Shown in pieces: positions 8,707 through 17,473 of a DNA stretch of 64,000 nucleotides (positions within the stretch are counted from its first letter, which is position 1; each line of letters opens with the position of its first letter). The translations under genes were made by a program, and so were the position numbers. The notes beneath the pieces are model-generated. The model was not told the origin of the DNA. It was given only the letters and a program-made list of their open reading frames with translations, and did no database searches. Source of the stretch: Rhodococcus rhodnii (lineage in GTDB: Bacteria; Actinomycetota; Actinomycetes; Mycobacteriales; Pseudonocardiaceae); the NCBI GenBank assembly GCA_000720375.1, contig JOAA01000021.1, forward strand, positions 228,628 through 292,627, in the 5' to 3' direction.

Positions 8707-10173
8707 ATGAGTAGGGCCAAACCGAGCCAGGTTGACAGGTCCATAACGTCCGGGTCGGACTTCCTGCAGCTGCGGATCGACGACGCCCCGCCGGGTGGCC
8801 GGGCCGACTGGCTGGCCGAGCAGCTCCGGCTGGCGATATCCGACGGCCGTCTTCCGGTCGGCAGCAGGCTGCCGGCCACCCGGGTGCTGGCCGCGGACCT
8901 GCGTGTGTCCCGTGGCGTCGTGACCGAGGCGTATCAGCGCCTGATCGAGGATGGTCACGTCGCCGGGCGCGGCCGAGGTGGAACGGTGGTCGTCGCCGTG
9001 CCGACTGACGCGCCGACGGCGAGGCCATACCGGCCGCCGTCGACCGCGGACGTGTTCGCGACCGATCCCGCGGACGACGTGTTCGACTCCTTCCGGGCCG
9101 CGACGGCAAGGATTGACCTCTCCCCTGGCGTGCCTGATCTCGCGGCGTTCCCGCGGACGGCGTGGTTGCGCGCTGAACGTACGGTGTTCAACACGTTGGC
9201 ACCGGCCGAGTTCGGTTACGGTGATCCGCGCGGCACACCCAAACTAAGGCTTGCTGTGGCGACGTGGCTGGCGCGGACCCGGGGGATCCGGGTGGATCCG
9301 AGCGAGGTGGTCATTGTCGCCGGTGTTGCGCAAGCGCTTGGTCTGATCGCACGAGTTCTGCAAGACGACGGGATCACCCAGGTTGCCGTCGAGGACCTCG
9401 GATCCCTTGGTGTACGGCAGCACATGCGCAACGCGGGACTGGAAACCCCGCCCATTCCAGTGGATTCCGCGGGTCTTCGCGTCGACAAGTTGCTAGACAG
9501 CGGAGTCGGGGCGGTGATGATGACGCCCGCGCACCAGTTCCCGACCGGTGTCATTCTCGACGGCGATCGCCGGCGTCAGCTGATGCGCTGGGACGGGCTG
9601 ATCATCGAGGACGACTACGACGCCGAACACCGCTACGACCGGCCGCCCGTGCCCGCGTTGCGGTCGGTGCTGGCCGAGCGTGTGTGTTACGCGGGCAGTG
9701 TGTCCAAATTGCTCGCTCCCGCGCTGCGGGTCGGCTGGCTGCTCGTGCCGACGAAGTACCGGGACGCGATCATCGCCGCGAAACGCCTTGCCGACCTTGG
9801 CAACGCCTCGCTTCCGCAATTGGTCCTGGCCGAGCTGATGTCCTCCGGCGAGCTGGAGCGGCAGCTGAGGTTCCTGCGCAGGCGGCACATCCGGCGCCGC
9901 GACGCGATGGTCGAGGCGGTCCGTGAGCATCTGCCGAGCGCCAAAATCCACGGCGTGGCCGCCGGGCTGCACCTGATGATCACGTTCGACACCGACTTCT
10001 CCGATGTGGACCTTGCCGCCGCTGTCCTCAAAACGGGTGTCAAAGTGCAGCCGCTGTCCTGGCATTGCCAGAATCCCTGTGCGCCGGGCCTGATCCTGGG
10101 GTACGCCGCCAACACGCCGAGCGACATCCAGGCGGGCATCGCTGCGATCAGCCAAGCCGTTCGACGGCTCTGA
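8707..10173 (+). CDS. MocR-type PLP-dependent regulator (GntR wHTH + aminotransferase domain)
   Basis: 488 aa. A GntR winged helix (about 30-95; LRLAISDGRLPVGSRLPATR then SRGVVTEAYQRLIEDG) is fused to a class I/II aminotransferase fold. The PLP lysine is in GSVSKLLAPALRVGW near residue 335, and the DDYDAEHRYD motif near 300 supplies the PLP-contacting Asp/Tyr region. MocR proteins usually sense PLP or PLP-amino-acid adducts and act on the divergent gene, here the LysE exporter. Length is normal. Its 3' end overlaps the convergent nucleoside hydrolase by 26 nt. Confidence 0.92.
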   Translation: MSRAKPSQVDRSITSGSDFLQLRIDDAPPGGRADWLAEQLRLAISDGRLPVGSRLPATRVLAADLRVSRGVVTEAYQRLIEDGHVAGRGRGGTVVVAVPTDAPTARPYRPPSTADVFATDPADDVFDSFRAATARIDLSPGVPDLAAFPRTAWLRAERTVFNTLAPAEFGYGDPRGTPKLRLAVATWLARTRGIRVDPSEVVIVAGVAQALGLIARVLQDDGITQVAVEDLGSLGVRQHMRNAGLETPPIPVDSAGLRVDKLLDSGVGAVMMTPAHQFPTGVILDGDRRRQLMRWDGLIIEDDYDAEHRYDRPPVPALRSVLAERVCYAGSVSKLLAPALRVGWLLVPTKYRDAIIAAKRLADLGNASLPQLVLAELMSSGELERQLRFLRRRHIRRRDAMVEAVREHLPSAKIHGVAAGLHLMITFDTDFSDVDLAAAVLKTGVKVQPLSWHCQNPCAPGLILGYAANTPSDIQAGIAAISQAVRRL

Positions 10174-11050
10174 GCATCACGTCCCAGAAACCAGGCCGAT
10201 CAAGCTCCAGCGCGACATGGGCGTTGGCGGGATTTCCTGTCACGCCGTGCAAATCGACCGCAGTCGCGCCGCGCGTGTGTGTTCCGGCGAGCTCGACGGC
10301 GACCGGCGCGGTCACCGTTCGAAGCAAACCAGGCTCGGCCACCGCGGCGACCGCGACGGGGTCGTGCACCGGTGGGTCCGGCATTCCGAACACTTCGTCG
10401 TACGTGGATGCGAAGAACCGCAACAAATCCACCATCGTGGCGGCCAACGGTGTCGCCATGGCGCGGAGTTTCTCGAACACCTCCGGGGTGGCCGTGGCCT
10501 GGTGCGTGACGTCCAGACCGCACATGGTCACCTCCAGCCCGCTGGACAGCACGGTATCGGCCGCTTCCGGATCGGCCCAGATGTTGAATTCCGCCAAAGG
10601 CCGCCAATTCCCGCGCCCGCAGCTACCGCCCATGAACACGATCCGTGGCTTGAGATCCGGTCGTTTACGCAGCAACGCGGCCACGTTCGTGAGCGGTCCG
10701 GTCGCGACGATCGTGAGCGGTCCTTCGGAGAGCAAACGCTCGGTCAACGAAACCGCGTCCTCGTCCACGAGCAGGTCCGCCGGTTCCGGCAAATCCGCGC
10801 CGTCCAACGCACTCGCGCCGTGGATCGACGGCGCGTTCTCGTTTTCCCGCTGTGCCAAGCCTGCCGCGACCGGGACATCGATGCCTGCCAAGGCGCACAC
10901 TTTCAACGCGTTGGCCGTCACCTGATCGAGGGTTCCGTTTCCGGCCACGGTTGTGATCGCCCGCAGGTCGATCGCCGGGTGCGCGGCGGCCAGCAGCATC
11001 GCGAACACGTCGTCGTGGCCAGGGTCGCAGTCGAGCACCACAGCGGTCAT
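10148..11050 (-). CDS. Inosine-uridine preferring nucleoside hydrolase
   Basis: 300 aa from the ATG at 11050, chosen because the family signature begins straight after it: DCDPGHDD (residues 7-14) is the DxDxGxDD calcium-binding motif, with His replacing the usual Thr or Val position. Downstream ATGPLTNVA and the FMGGS segment are family features. The enzyme cleaves the N-glycosidic bond of ribonucleosides to base and ribose in the cytosol. It is a single gene, divergent from the transglutaminase-like gene, so it may act in salvage. Confidence 0.9.
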   Translation of the reverse strand: MTAVVLDCDPGHDDVFAMLLAAAHPAIDLRAITTVAGNGTLDQVTANALKVCALAGIDVPVAAGLAQRENENAPSIHGASALDGADLPEPADLLVDEDAVSLTERLLSEGPLTIVATGPLTNVAALLRKRPDLKPRIVFMGGSCGRGNWRPLAEFNIWADPEAADTVLSSGLEVTMCGLDVTHQATATPEVFEKLRAMATPLAATMVDLLRFFASTYDEVFGMPDPPVHDPVAVAAVAEPGLLRTVTAPVAVELAGTHTRGATAVDLHGVTGNPANAHVALELDRPGFWDVMLRAVERLG

Positions 11051-11103
11051 AGTTCGCGAGAATACCTTGCGAATCAGGCATAAATTCCGCCAAGCTCGAC
11101 GAC

Positions 11104-11934
11104 ATGCTGACCTCGCCGGGCCGCCACGCCTGCCTCTTCGAGTCATTGCCGACCGATATCGCCGGACTGACCAAAGTCGGTCACGGCCTGCTGATCCACG
11201 AGTACTTGACCCACTTCTACGACGTCGAACTGTCCGAAGAGGACCGTAAGACCGTGCACATCCGGCCGGTGGAGGAGCTGCTGACGGCCATCACCGGCGA
11301 GGATGACCGCCCACTGGCCATCGCGCGGCCACCAGCGGAGCGCACAGCCGTCAATTGCCGTCATTTCACGGTGTTGCTCGTCGCGATGCTGCGATCCCAA
11401 GGCACTACAGCAAGGGCGCGCTGCGGGTTCGGCTCGTACTTCAACGATGCGTGCTACGAGGACCACTGGGTCGCCGAGTACTGGAACGGCACCCGTTGGG
11501 TGCTGGTCGACGGGCAGATCGACGACGTGCAGATGACCAAGTTCCCGATCGACTTCGACGTCACGGACGTGCCACGGGACAAGTTCGTCACCGCGGGCCG
11601 TGCCTGGCAGTGGTGCCGCGCGGGCAAAGCCGACCCGGAGAAGTTCGGGCTGAGCATGTTCGAGGAGACCGGCTACTGGTGGATCGCGGCCAACATGATT
11701 CGCGACGCCGCCGCGCTGGTCGACGTGCCCCTGTTGCCGTTCGACGTGTGGGGCATGATGCCCGAGCCCGAAGACGAGGTGGACATGGAGTTCTTCGACC
11801 GGCTGGCCACGTTGACCGAGCACCCGGACGCCCCGACCGAGGAGCTGAAGGCGATGCTGCGGGACGACGAACGGGTCCGTGTCCCGGCTAAGGTGATGAA
11901 CATGGCGCGCAAGCGCGAGGAAGCGATCATCTGA
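11104..11934 (+). CDS. Transglutaminase-like cysteine-hydrolase-fold protein
   Basis: 276 aa. The transglutaminase-core triad is visible: Cys in AVNCRHFTVLL (about 84), His in EDHWVAEYW (about 121) and Asp in WVLVDGQ (about 135). A C-terminal extension of ~140 residues rich in Trp, Asp and Glu follows. It begins right before, and is co-directional with, the creatininase-family gene (8-nt gap), so they are probably one transcript. Proteins of this type act as proteases, amidases or amide-transfer enzymes; the substrate is unknown. The N-terminus has no signal peptide, so it is cytoplasmic. Confidence 0.82.
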   Translation: MLTSPGRHACLFESLPTDIAGLTKVGHGLLIHEYLTHFYDVELSEEDRKTVHIRPVEELLTAITGEDDRPLAIARPPAERTAVNCRHFTVLLVAMLRSQGTTARARCGFGSYFNDACYEDHWVAEYWNGTRWVLVDGQIDDVQMTKFPIDFDVTDVPRDKFVTAGRAWQWCRAGKADPEKFGLSMFEETGYWWIAANMIRDAAALVDVPLLPFDVWGMMPEPEDEVDMEFFDRLATLTEHPDAPTEELKAMLRDDERVRVPAKVMNMARKREEAII

Positions 11935-11942
11935 AGGACGAC

Positions 11943-12644
11943 ATGACCGAGTTCCTCCCCCTGAACACCACCGTCGACGTCCGTGACCAGCAGCCGGCGG
12001 TCGCGATCCTGCCGGTCGGCAGCCACGAACAGCACGGACCACACCTGCCGCTGGCCACCGACACGATCGTCGCCTCCACCGTCGCACGTGCGCTGAGCTC
12101 GGCGTATCCGGTCCTGGAGCTGCCGCCGATCACGATGTCGTGCTCGCACGAGCACGCCGCATGGCCGGGCACCGTGAGCATCTCGGCGGCGACGTTGTAC
12201 GCGGTCGTGCGGGACATCGCCGAGTCGTTGCGGCGTTCAGGGATCGAGAAGCTCGTCCTGATCAATGGGCACGGCGGCAACTACGTGCTGTCCAATGTGG
12301 TCCAGGAGTCGGCCGGGATGGCCTTGTTCCCGACCGAAGTGGACTGGAACAACGCCAGGATCGCAGGCGGCATCGAGACTCCGATGATCAGCGACATGCA
12401 CGCGGGCGAGCTGGAAGTGTCCATCCTGCTGCAGGCCCACCCGGAGGTCGTGCGCGCGGACTACGCGCAACACGACCACCTGGCGGACGATCGCGATCAC
12501 ATGCTGACACTCGGCTTGCAGGCGTACACCAAGTCCGGGGTGATCGGCCTGCCGTCGCGTGCCACAGCGGAGAAGGGCCGCGATGTGCTGGCAAGCCTGG
12601 TGACTTCCTTCGCGGCCGTCCTCACGGCACTCGAACAGGGGTAA
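11943..12644 (+). CDS. Creatininase-family amidohydrolase, candidate FAPy deformylase (ArfB-like)
   Basis: 233 aa. Metal-binding residues of the creatininase fold are present: the E and H of SHEQHGPHLPLATDT near residue 26, the Asp a few residues later, GHGGNYV near 105, and the Glu of HAGELE near 155. Family members open amides: creatinine, the mycofactocin precursor (MftE), or the formamide of FAPy (archaeal ArfB). It converges on the atypical GTP cyclohydrolase II gene with a 4-nt gap. Because that enzyme carries the substitution expected to stop at FAPy, a deformylase role is the most attractive reading, but it remains inference. The family ET after HAGE is changed to EV here. Confidence 0.8.
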   Translation: MTEFLPLNTTVDVRDQQPAVAILPVGSHEQHGPHLPLATDTIVASTVARALSSAYPVLELPPITMSCSHEHAAWPGTVSISAATLYAVVRDIAESLRRSGIEKLVLINGHGGNYVLSNVVQESAGMALFPTEVDWNNARIAGGIETPMISDMHAGELEVSILLQAHPEVVRADYAQHDHLADDRDHMLTLGLQAYTKSGVIGLPSRATAEKGRDVLASLVTSFAAVLTALEQG

Positions 12645-12648
12645 GGCT

Positions 12649-13269
12649 TCAGAGCAGGTCGTCGAGCTGGGGCAGGTAGTGGTCCAGCCGCTCCCGCTTC
12701 GCCTTGAGATACGGCAGGTTGTCGTCGTTCACGTCGATGAGCAGCGGAACCTGTTCGGAGATACGGATTCCGTACTGCGACAGCGACTCGACCTTGTGCG
12801 GGTTGTTGGACAGCAGGCGGATCGCTGGCACGCCGAGGTCTTGCAGGATGTCCGCGGCTGCCTGGTAGTCGCGGCAGTCCACGGGCAGGCCGAGCGCAAC
12901 ATTGGCGTCGACGGTGTCCAGGCCGTCTTCCTGCAGCCGCATCGCCTTCAGCTTGGCCAGCAGGCCGATGCCCCGCCCTTCGTGGCCCTGCAGGTAGATC
13001 AGGATGCCCGCGCCCTCGGCGACGATCGCCTTCATCGCCGCGGATAACTGATCACCGCACTCGCACCGGGTGGACGCGAACACGTCACCGGTCAGGCATT
13101 CGGAATGCACGCGGGTCAGCGGGTCGCGGCCGGTGATGTCGCCGTACACCAGTGCCATGTGCTCGATCGCCGACGTCGGGTCCTGGTATCCCACCGCGAG
13201 AAAGTCACCGTACCGGGTGGGCAGCCGGGTTTCGGCGGCTCGTCGGGTGAAGCCGGCAAGTTCCGTCAT
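12649..13269 (-). CDS. ribA: GTP cyclohydrolase II homologue with Tyr-to-Met substitution
   Basis: 206 aa from the ATG at 13269, where GGAAAAGG precedes it and the alignment with E. coli RibA begins. Zinc cysteines are C58, C69 and C71 (SECLTGD...RCECG), as in E. coli RibA. EGRGIGLL (97-104) and RLLSNNPHKV are conserved. The position of E. coli Tyr105 is Met110 here (KAMRLQEDG instead of RAYALQDQG), and RGHEG is QGHEG. In Streptomyces coelicolor a GCH II paralogue with Met at this position is known to release the formamide FAPy instead of fully deformylated product. ribB, ribD and ribH are absent, which argues against plain riboflavin synthesis. It heads into an overlapping operon upstream (ATGA with the membrane gene). 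Confidence 0.88.
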   Translation of the reverse strand: MTELAGFTRRAAETRLPTRYGDFLAVGYQDPTSAIEHMALVYGDITGRDPLTRVHSECLTGDVFASTRCECGDQLSAAMKAIVAEGAGILIYLQGHEGRGIGLLAKLKAMRLQEDGLDTVDANVALGLPVDCRDYQAAADILQDLGVPAIRLLSNNPHKVESLSQYGIRISEQVPLLIDVNDDNLPYLKAKRERLDHYLPQLDDLL

Positions 13270-14183
13270 AGTGCCTTTTCCAATCTCCGCAGCACCGGCG
13301 CGCGGAGGATCAGCACTCCGGCACCGGGCAGGCTCGCGACCAGCGCGAGCACTCCGTACACCACCGCTGTGGTCAGTCCCTGCGCGGCGCCCAGACCGGC
13401 GGCACCGAACACCACCGCGGCCACGCCTTCCCTCGGTCCCCAGCCCCCGATGTTCACCGGAAGTCCCATCGCCAGCAGCGACAGCACCATCAACGGCACC
13501 AGCTGGGCGATCGGCGCCGTCGACCCGACCGCATGGGCCGCGACGACGAACAGGGCGATGTGCCCGGCCAGCGCTGCCGCTGACAGTAGCGTGATTCCCG
13601 GCCACGCGTTACGGGCCAACAGTCCCGCCCTGATGTCAGCGATGGTCCTTGACAGACCGGTGTTGTCGCGTACCCACCGTTTCGCGGCGACGAACGCGAC
13701 CGCGATCACGGCGAGCACACCGAGGATGACCAGGATGATGTCACGAGGCAGACCGAGGGACGGAACCGCGAGCAGCACGGCCACCCCGGCGACGATGATC
13801 ACGGCTTGGCCCGCGATGCGTTCGAGGACAACAGCTCGCACACCTCGGCCGAGGTCGCCTTCCTGTCGTCCATGTTCGACCGCTCGCTGGACGTCACCGA
13901 GAACACCGGCCGGCAGCACCGAGTTGAGGAACAACGCACGGTAGTAGTCCAGCACCGCACGGGGAAGCGAAAGCCGCAGGCCGAGACGGCGGGCGACAAG
14001 ACACCAGCGCCACGCACTGAGCACTGTGGTCGCCAGCCCGATGCCGAGGGCCGCGAAGATCTCGCCCACGGTGATCACGCGCAGCCCGTCCACGAAGCTC
14101 TGGGTACCCAGTTGGAGAAAAAGCGCAACGAGAATTCCGGCGCCGATCAGCAGCTTGGCCCACGCCCACATGCTCTTCTTCAT
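13266..14183 (-). CDS. Flippase-like / lysylphosphatidylglycerol synthase TM-region protein
   Basis: 305-aa polytopic membrane protein (UPF0104/AglD-type LPG_synthase_TM domain). Hydrophobic helices run through most of its length, beginning with MWAWAKLLIGAGILVALFLQ and ending near LPGAGVLIL. Motifs LPAGVLGDVQRAVEH and NIGGWGPREGV are the two conserved loops of this family, which often accompanies glycosyltransferases acting on lipid carriers. It overlaps ribA by the ATGA at 13266-13269 and the methyltransferase by 4 nt, so the proteins are translationally coupled. It most likely moves or anchors a lipid-linked intermediate. Confidence 0.85.
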   Translation of the reverse strand: MKKSMWAWAKLLIGAGILVALFLQLGTQSFVDGLRVITVGEIFAALGIGLATTVLSAWRWCLVARRLGLRLSLPRAVLDYYRALFLNSVLPAGVLGDVQRAVEHGRQEGDLGRGVRAVVLERIAGQAVIIVAGVAVLLAVPSLGLPRDIILVILGVLAVIAVAFVAAKRWVRDNTGLSRTIADIRAGLLARNAWPGITLLSAAALAGHIALFVVAAHAVGSTAPIAQLVPLMVLSLLAMGLPVNIGGWGPREGVAAVVFGAAGLGAAQGLTTAVVYGVLALVASLPGAGVLILRAPVLRRLEKAL

Positions 14184-14986
14184 GACGCACCTGCCGGCAG
14201 GGCGAGCAGGTCCTCATGGTGGACAACGACGCGCAGTTCGGTGTCGCCCACCCTGCGGTCCAAATACGCCTTGGCGTGCTCGGCGAGTCCAGGCTGGTGT
14301 TCGACGGCGGCGGCCACCCAGCCCCGCAACCACTCGGTGATCAGTGCGGCGTCGCCTGCGCCGAGGCGCCACGGGCTGGGCCTGCGGTGCACGGTCGCTC
14401 CTTGGTTCTCGAAGAGTTTGGCGGCGGTGTCCACTGCGTCCGGCCCAAGCAGCCGTCTGCCGTCCACTGTCCGTCGTTGGTGTGCGTTGAATGCCTTGAC
14501 CAGTTCGCCGTCGAGTGCGTCGACCGGGTCCAGTTCGACCTGGCCGGCCACGGACAGGGCGAAGAAGACCGGGACCTTGGCGCACGCCTGCGCCAGTGCG
14601 GCCATCTCCTCCACGGTCAACAGATCGAGCAGGGCCGAAGCGGTCACGAGCGACGTCCCGCTCAGGTCGGCCGCGCGAAGCCGGGTGATGTCCTGCAGCT
14701 CGCCGGTGACCGTGACGTTCCTGGGCATCCCGGCCACGGCACGCGACAACAGACCCGGGTCGCGGTCGTGCAGGATCCAGTGCTGCGGTGCGGGCAGCTT
14801 GGCCGAGAGCCAGCGGCCCATCGAGCCGATGCCGCAGCCGAGGTCACGGACGATCAGTCCGGGCCGGTCACCGAGGTACGCGCGCAGCGGCTCGACGAGT
14901 TCGGCCGACCGGGCCGCTGCGTCCGCGTCCTCCCGCAGCGACAACCACTCGGCCGGGTACGTGGTGTTGTTGCTCATCTGCGACAT
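14180..14986 (-). CDS. Class I SAM-dependent methyltransferase (pterin island)
   Basis: 268 aa. The SAM loop is VRDLGCGIGSMGRWL (about 44-58), followed by the acidic HDRDPGL and the Ala-Ser-Ala-Leu-Leu-Asp segment. GGAGGA stands 6 nt before the ATG at 14986; an ATG at 14977 would give an exact ATGA overlap with the glycosyltransferase stop. The pathway role is unknown; in this operon it could methylate a pteridine or sugar. The C-terminal third is unlike generic methyltransferases and may hold substrate specificity. Confidence 0.82.
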   Translation of the reverse strand: MSQMSNNTTYPAEWLSLREDADAAARSAELVEPLRAYLGDRPGLIVRDLGCGIGSMGRWLSAKLPAPQHWILHDRDPGLLSRAVAGMPRNVTVTGELQDITRLRAADLSGTSLVTASALLDLLTVEEMAALAQACAKVPVFFALSVAGQVELDPVDALDGELVKAFNAHQRRTVDGRRLLGPDAVDTAAKLFENQGATVHRRPSPWRLGAGDAALITEWLRGWVAAAVEHQPGLAEHAKAYLDRRVGDTELRVVVHHEDLLALPAGAS

Positions 14987-16026
14987 GCCGGTTCCTCCAG
15001 GTCAGCCAGCACATCGGCCAGTTCACGCGCCGCTGTGTCCCAGTCGATCAGCGTTTCCCGCCGGGCGTGTGCCGCGGCGCGCAGCTTGTCGCGCAGCGGC
15101 GCGTCGGTGAAGAACCGGCGCAGCGCATCGGCGAGCCGCCAGGTGAGGATGCCGGGCACGGTGCCGTCGGGTGCTTTGCCGACGGTCTCCGGCATCGCGC
15201 TGACTTTCGTTGCCAGCACTGGAATTCCCCGAGCCAACGCCTCGGTCAGGACCATGCCGTAGGTCTCGGTGTGCGACGGCAGGACGAACAGGTCCGCCGC
15301 CGCGTAGCTGGCTTCGAGCTCCGCGCCCGTCTTCGGCCCGGTCATCTTGACCCGGTCGGCCAGCCCGCTTTCCTTGATCATCTCGTGCAGCCGGAGCACG
15401 TAGTCGCTGTCCCGCCGCAACGAGCCGACGAGCTCGCAGCTGAACGGCAGGTCACGGACGTCTTCGAGCGCCTCGACGAGCCGGTCCTGGCCCTTGCGCT
15501 GGGTCACCGCGGCCACGCACAGCAACCGTGAGCGACCGTCGGTGCCTGGTGCGAGCGGCGCGGGGTCGGTGCCCGGCGGCACGGCGTGCACACGGTCGCC
15601 GTCGAGCCAGTGGTGCTGCACGATCCGGCGCGCCGCCCACGGGCTGGTCGCGATGACCATGCCCGCGGCGTGCAGCGTCTCCCGTTCCCGGGTGTTGAGG
15701 TCCTTGGCGAGGTCGGGATCCAGGCCCGTCTCGTCCGCCAGAGGCAAGTGCACCAGCACCGCCAGCCGTAACCGGCGTGCCTGCGGCACCACGACCTCCG
15801 GGACACCGCAGGCGACGAGCCCGTCGATCAGGACGGTCGCGCCCTCGTCCAGCTTCGCGAGGGCGCTCGCCAGCTCCTGACGGGCTTTGTCGTCTGGTGT
15901 CGGCCATGTCCCGGCAATCGCGACCTCGGTGGCGCCGAGCGCGCGGACCATACGACGGTCGTACACGTTCCCGCCGCTTGGCACCGCCTGGTCGTCGATG
16001 TCGCCAGGGACAACGAAGGTGATCAC
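14974..16026 (-). CDS. Glycosyltransferase family 4
   Basis: 350 aa from a GTG at 16026 that overlaps the PTPS stop as GTGA. It is a GT-B fold enzyme: N-terminal acceptor domain, then [20 protein letters not shown] (the typical GT4 C-domain start) and the EX7E-like sugar-nucleotide motif in [17 protein letters not shown] near 270-287. It transfers a hexose or similar sugar from a nucleotide donor. Coupled to the PTPS-like gene and followed by a methyltransferase and a flippase-like protein, it suggests a glycosylated product. Confidence 0.88.
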   Translation of the reverse strand: MITFVVPGDIDDQAVPSGGNVYDRRMVRALGATEVAIAGTWPTPDDKARQELASALAKLDEGATVLIDGLVACGVPEVVVPQARRLRLAVLVHLPLADETGLDPDLAKDLNTRERETLHAAGMVIATSPWAARRIVQHHWLDGDRVHAVPPGTDPAPLAPGTDGRSRLLCVAAVTQRKGQDRLVEALEDVRDLPFSCELVGSLRRDSDYVLRLHEMIKESGLADRVKMTGPKTGAELEASYAAADLFVLPSHTETYGMVLTEALARGIPVLATKVSAMPETVGKAPDGTVPGILTWRLADALRRFFTDAPLRDKLRAAAHARRETLIDWDTAARELADVLADLEEPACRR

Positions 16027-16454
16027 AGCTGACGCCGATAACTTGCCCACGCCACATGGGATTCATGCAGCGTGACGGTGATTTCGGACAGTCCACGCGC
16101 GCCGTCGCCGAGCTTGCCCTCACCGATGCGGTCCACCAACCGGTCGGCGATCACCTTGGCGAGGAACTCGGTGGAGGTGTTGATGCCCTTGAAATCCGGC
16201 TCATCGTCCAGATTGCGGTAGTTGAGCGGACCGAGCACGTCCTTGAGCTGCTCGGTGGCGAGTCCAATGTCGACAACGATGTTGTCGTCGTCGAGTTCGG
16301 CTCGTGAGAACGTGGCGTCCACGAGGAACGTCGCGCCGTGCAGCCGCTGCGCGGGTCCGAAAACCTCGCCATGGAAGCTGTGAGCGACCATGACGTGATC
16401 GCGGACGGTGATGCTGAACACCCGGGGGCCCTCCCAATCGGTTCGTGTCGTCAA
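16023..16454 (-). CDS. Divergent 6-pyruvoyl-tetrahydropterin synthase / QueD family protein
   Basis: 143-aa T-fold protein. It shares the PTPS/QueD layout ([50 protein letters not shown]). The zinc site of canonical members is three His (H...HGH). Here H25/H28 and H39 remain, but HGH reads H39-G-A41. I also see no catalytic Cys before the HGH box. It may bind zinc differently or perform another step on dihydroneopterin-like compounds. It has ATGA overlap with the dehydrogenase gene and GTGA with the glycosyltransferase. Confidence 0.85.
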   Translation of the reverse strand: MTTRTDWEGPRVFSITVRDHVMVAHSFHGEVFGPAQRLHGATFLVDATFSRAELDDDNIVVDIGLATEQLKDVLGPLNYRNLDDEPDFKGINTSTEFLAKVIADRLVDRIGEGKLGDGARGLSEITVTLHESHVAWASYRRQL

Positions 16455-17419
16455 CCGTCGTACCTAATACGGTGACAAAGGCCAGGTAGTTCACCGCTGG
16501 CCAGAGAACTCATCACCCGGGGCAACTCGTCGAACGGGAATTCCCCGCTGATGAGTGCGTCAAACCCCGGGTCAGCCAGCAGATCCAGGGCCACGGCCAG
16601 CCGATCCGCGTAGTCGCGGCTCGTTCGGCGGGCCTTGGCCACTTTCCCTACCTGGCTTGCCCGAATGGACAGGCGACGCGAGTGGAACCACTCCCCCAGC
16701 GGGAGGTTCACCCGGCGATCGCCGTACCAGCTCATCTCGATGACCTCGCCGTCCTCGGCGAGCAGCTCGAGCGCCCTGACCAGGCCTGCCTCGGTCGCTG
16801 TGGCGTGCACGACCAGGTCACAGCCGTCCTTGGCGTCCTGCGGCAGCGCGAAATCGACCCCCAGGGAAGCCGCCACTTCGGCCTTCGCCGGATCGGCGTC
16901 GACCAACTGGACCCGGGTGGCGGGAAAACCGGACAGCACCTTGGCCACGGACGCGCCCACCATGCCCGCACCGATCACGGCGATCCGGTCGCCGATCATG
17001 GGTGCCGCGTCCCATACGGCGTTGACGGCCGTTTCGACCGTTCCGGTCAGAATCGCCCGTTCGGGCGGCACATTGTCCGGAACGACCGACACGGCGGTCG
17101 CCGGAACGACGTATCGAGTCTGATGTGGATAGAGGCAGAACACTGTCCTGCCGACAAGGTGGCCGGGTCCCTCCTCGACCACCCCCACGTTGAGGTACCC
17201 GTACTTGACCGGTGCAGGGAAATCACCCTCCTGGAACGGAGCCCGCATCGCCTCGTACTGACTCGGCGGGACTTCACCCCGGAAGACAAGCGTTTCGGTG
17301 CCCCGGCTGACCCCGCTGAAAATAGTTCGAACCAACACATCGTCCGGCGCGTGTTGTTGCACATGAGCAGGCCCAATGTCGCCACGACCAGCCGAACGCA
17401 CCCAGAACGCCCGTTCCAT
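16451..17419 (-). CDS. MDR-superfamily dehydrogenase (BchC-like, zinc-binding alcohol dehydrogenase type)
   Basis: 322 aa. A medium-chain dehydrogenase fold with the NAD(P) loop [15 protein letters not shown] near 150-164. The classic zinc GHE motif is absent, as in BchC and related reductases. Residues 35-45 ([11 protein letters not shown]) match the BchC-type signature SRGTE. It is first gene of the six-gene minus-strand operon (dehydrogenase, PTPS-like, GT4, methyltransferase, flippase-like, ribA), divergent from the CDP-alcohol phosphatidyltransferase. It is probably a redox step on a side chain; the substrate is unknown. Confidence 0.85.
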   Translation of the reverse strand: MERAFWVRSAGRGDIGPAHVQQHAPDDVLVRTIFSGVSRGTETLVFRGEVPPSQYEAMRAPFQEGDFPAPVKYGYLNVGVVEEGPGHLVGRTVFCLYPHQTRYVVPATAVSVVPDNVPPERAILTGTVETAVNAVWDAAPMIGDRIAVIGAGMVGASVAKVLSGFPATRVQLVDADPAKAEVAASLGVDFALPQDAKDGCDLVVHATATEAGLVRALELLAEDGEVIEMSWYGDRRVNLPLGEWFHSRRLSIRASQVGKVAKARRTSRDYADRLAVALDLLADPGFDALISGEFPFDELPRVMSSLASGELPGLCHRIRYDG

Positions 17420-17427
17420 TCGTTCTA

Positions 17428-17468
17428 CCCTCCACTCAAGGTCTCGATCACCTTAAGTAGTGGGAGGG
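17428..17468. promoter_or_regulatory. Nested inverted repeat in the divergent promoter of the pterin island
   Basis: CCCTCCACTCAAGGT (17428-17442) faces ACCTTAAGTAGTGGGAGGG (17450-17468). The inner arms CTCAAGGT/ACCTTAAG match at 7 of 8 positions; the outer arms CCCTCCACT/AGTGGGAGGG match apart from one extra G. The right arm doubles as the ribosome site (GGGAGGG) of the CDP-alcohol phosphatidyltransferase and the left arm as that of the dehydrogenase. It could be a common operator or a coupling RNA structure. Confidence 0.45.
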
Positions 17469-17473
17469 CTGCG

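Noticed and set aside
10148..11146. Longer nucleoside hydrolase start at 11146
   Set aside because: The family's DxDxGxDD motif starts right after the ATG at 11050; the extra Arg-rich residues are not part of the family.
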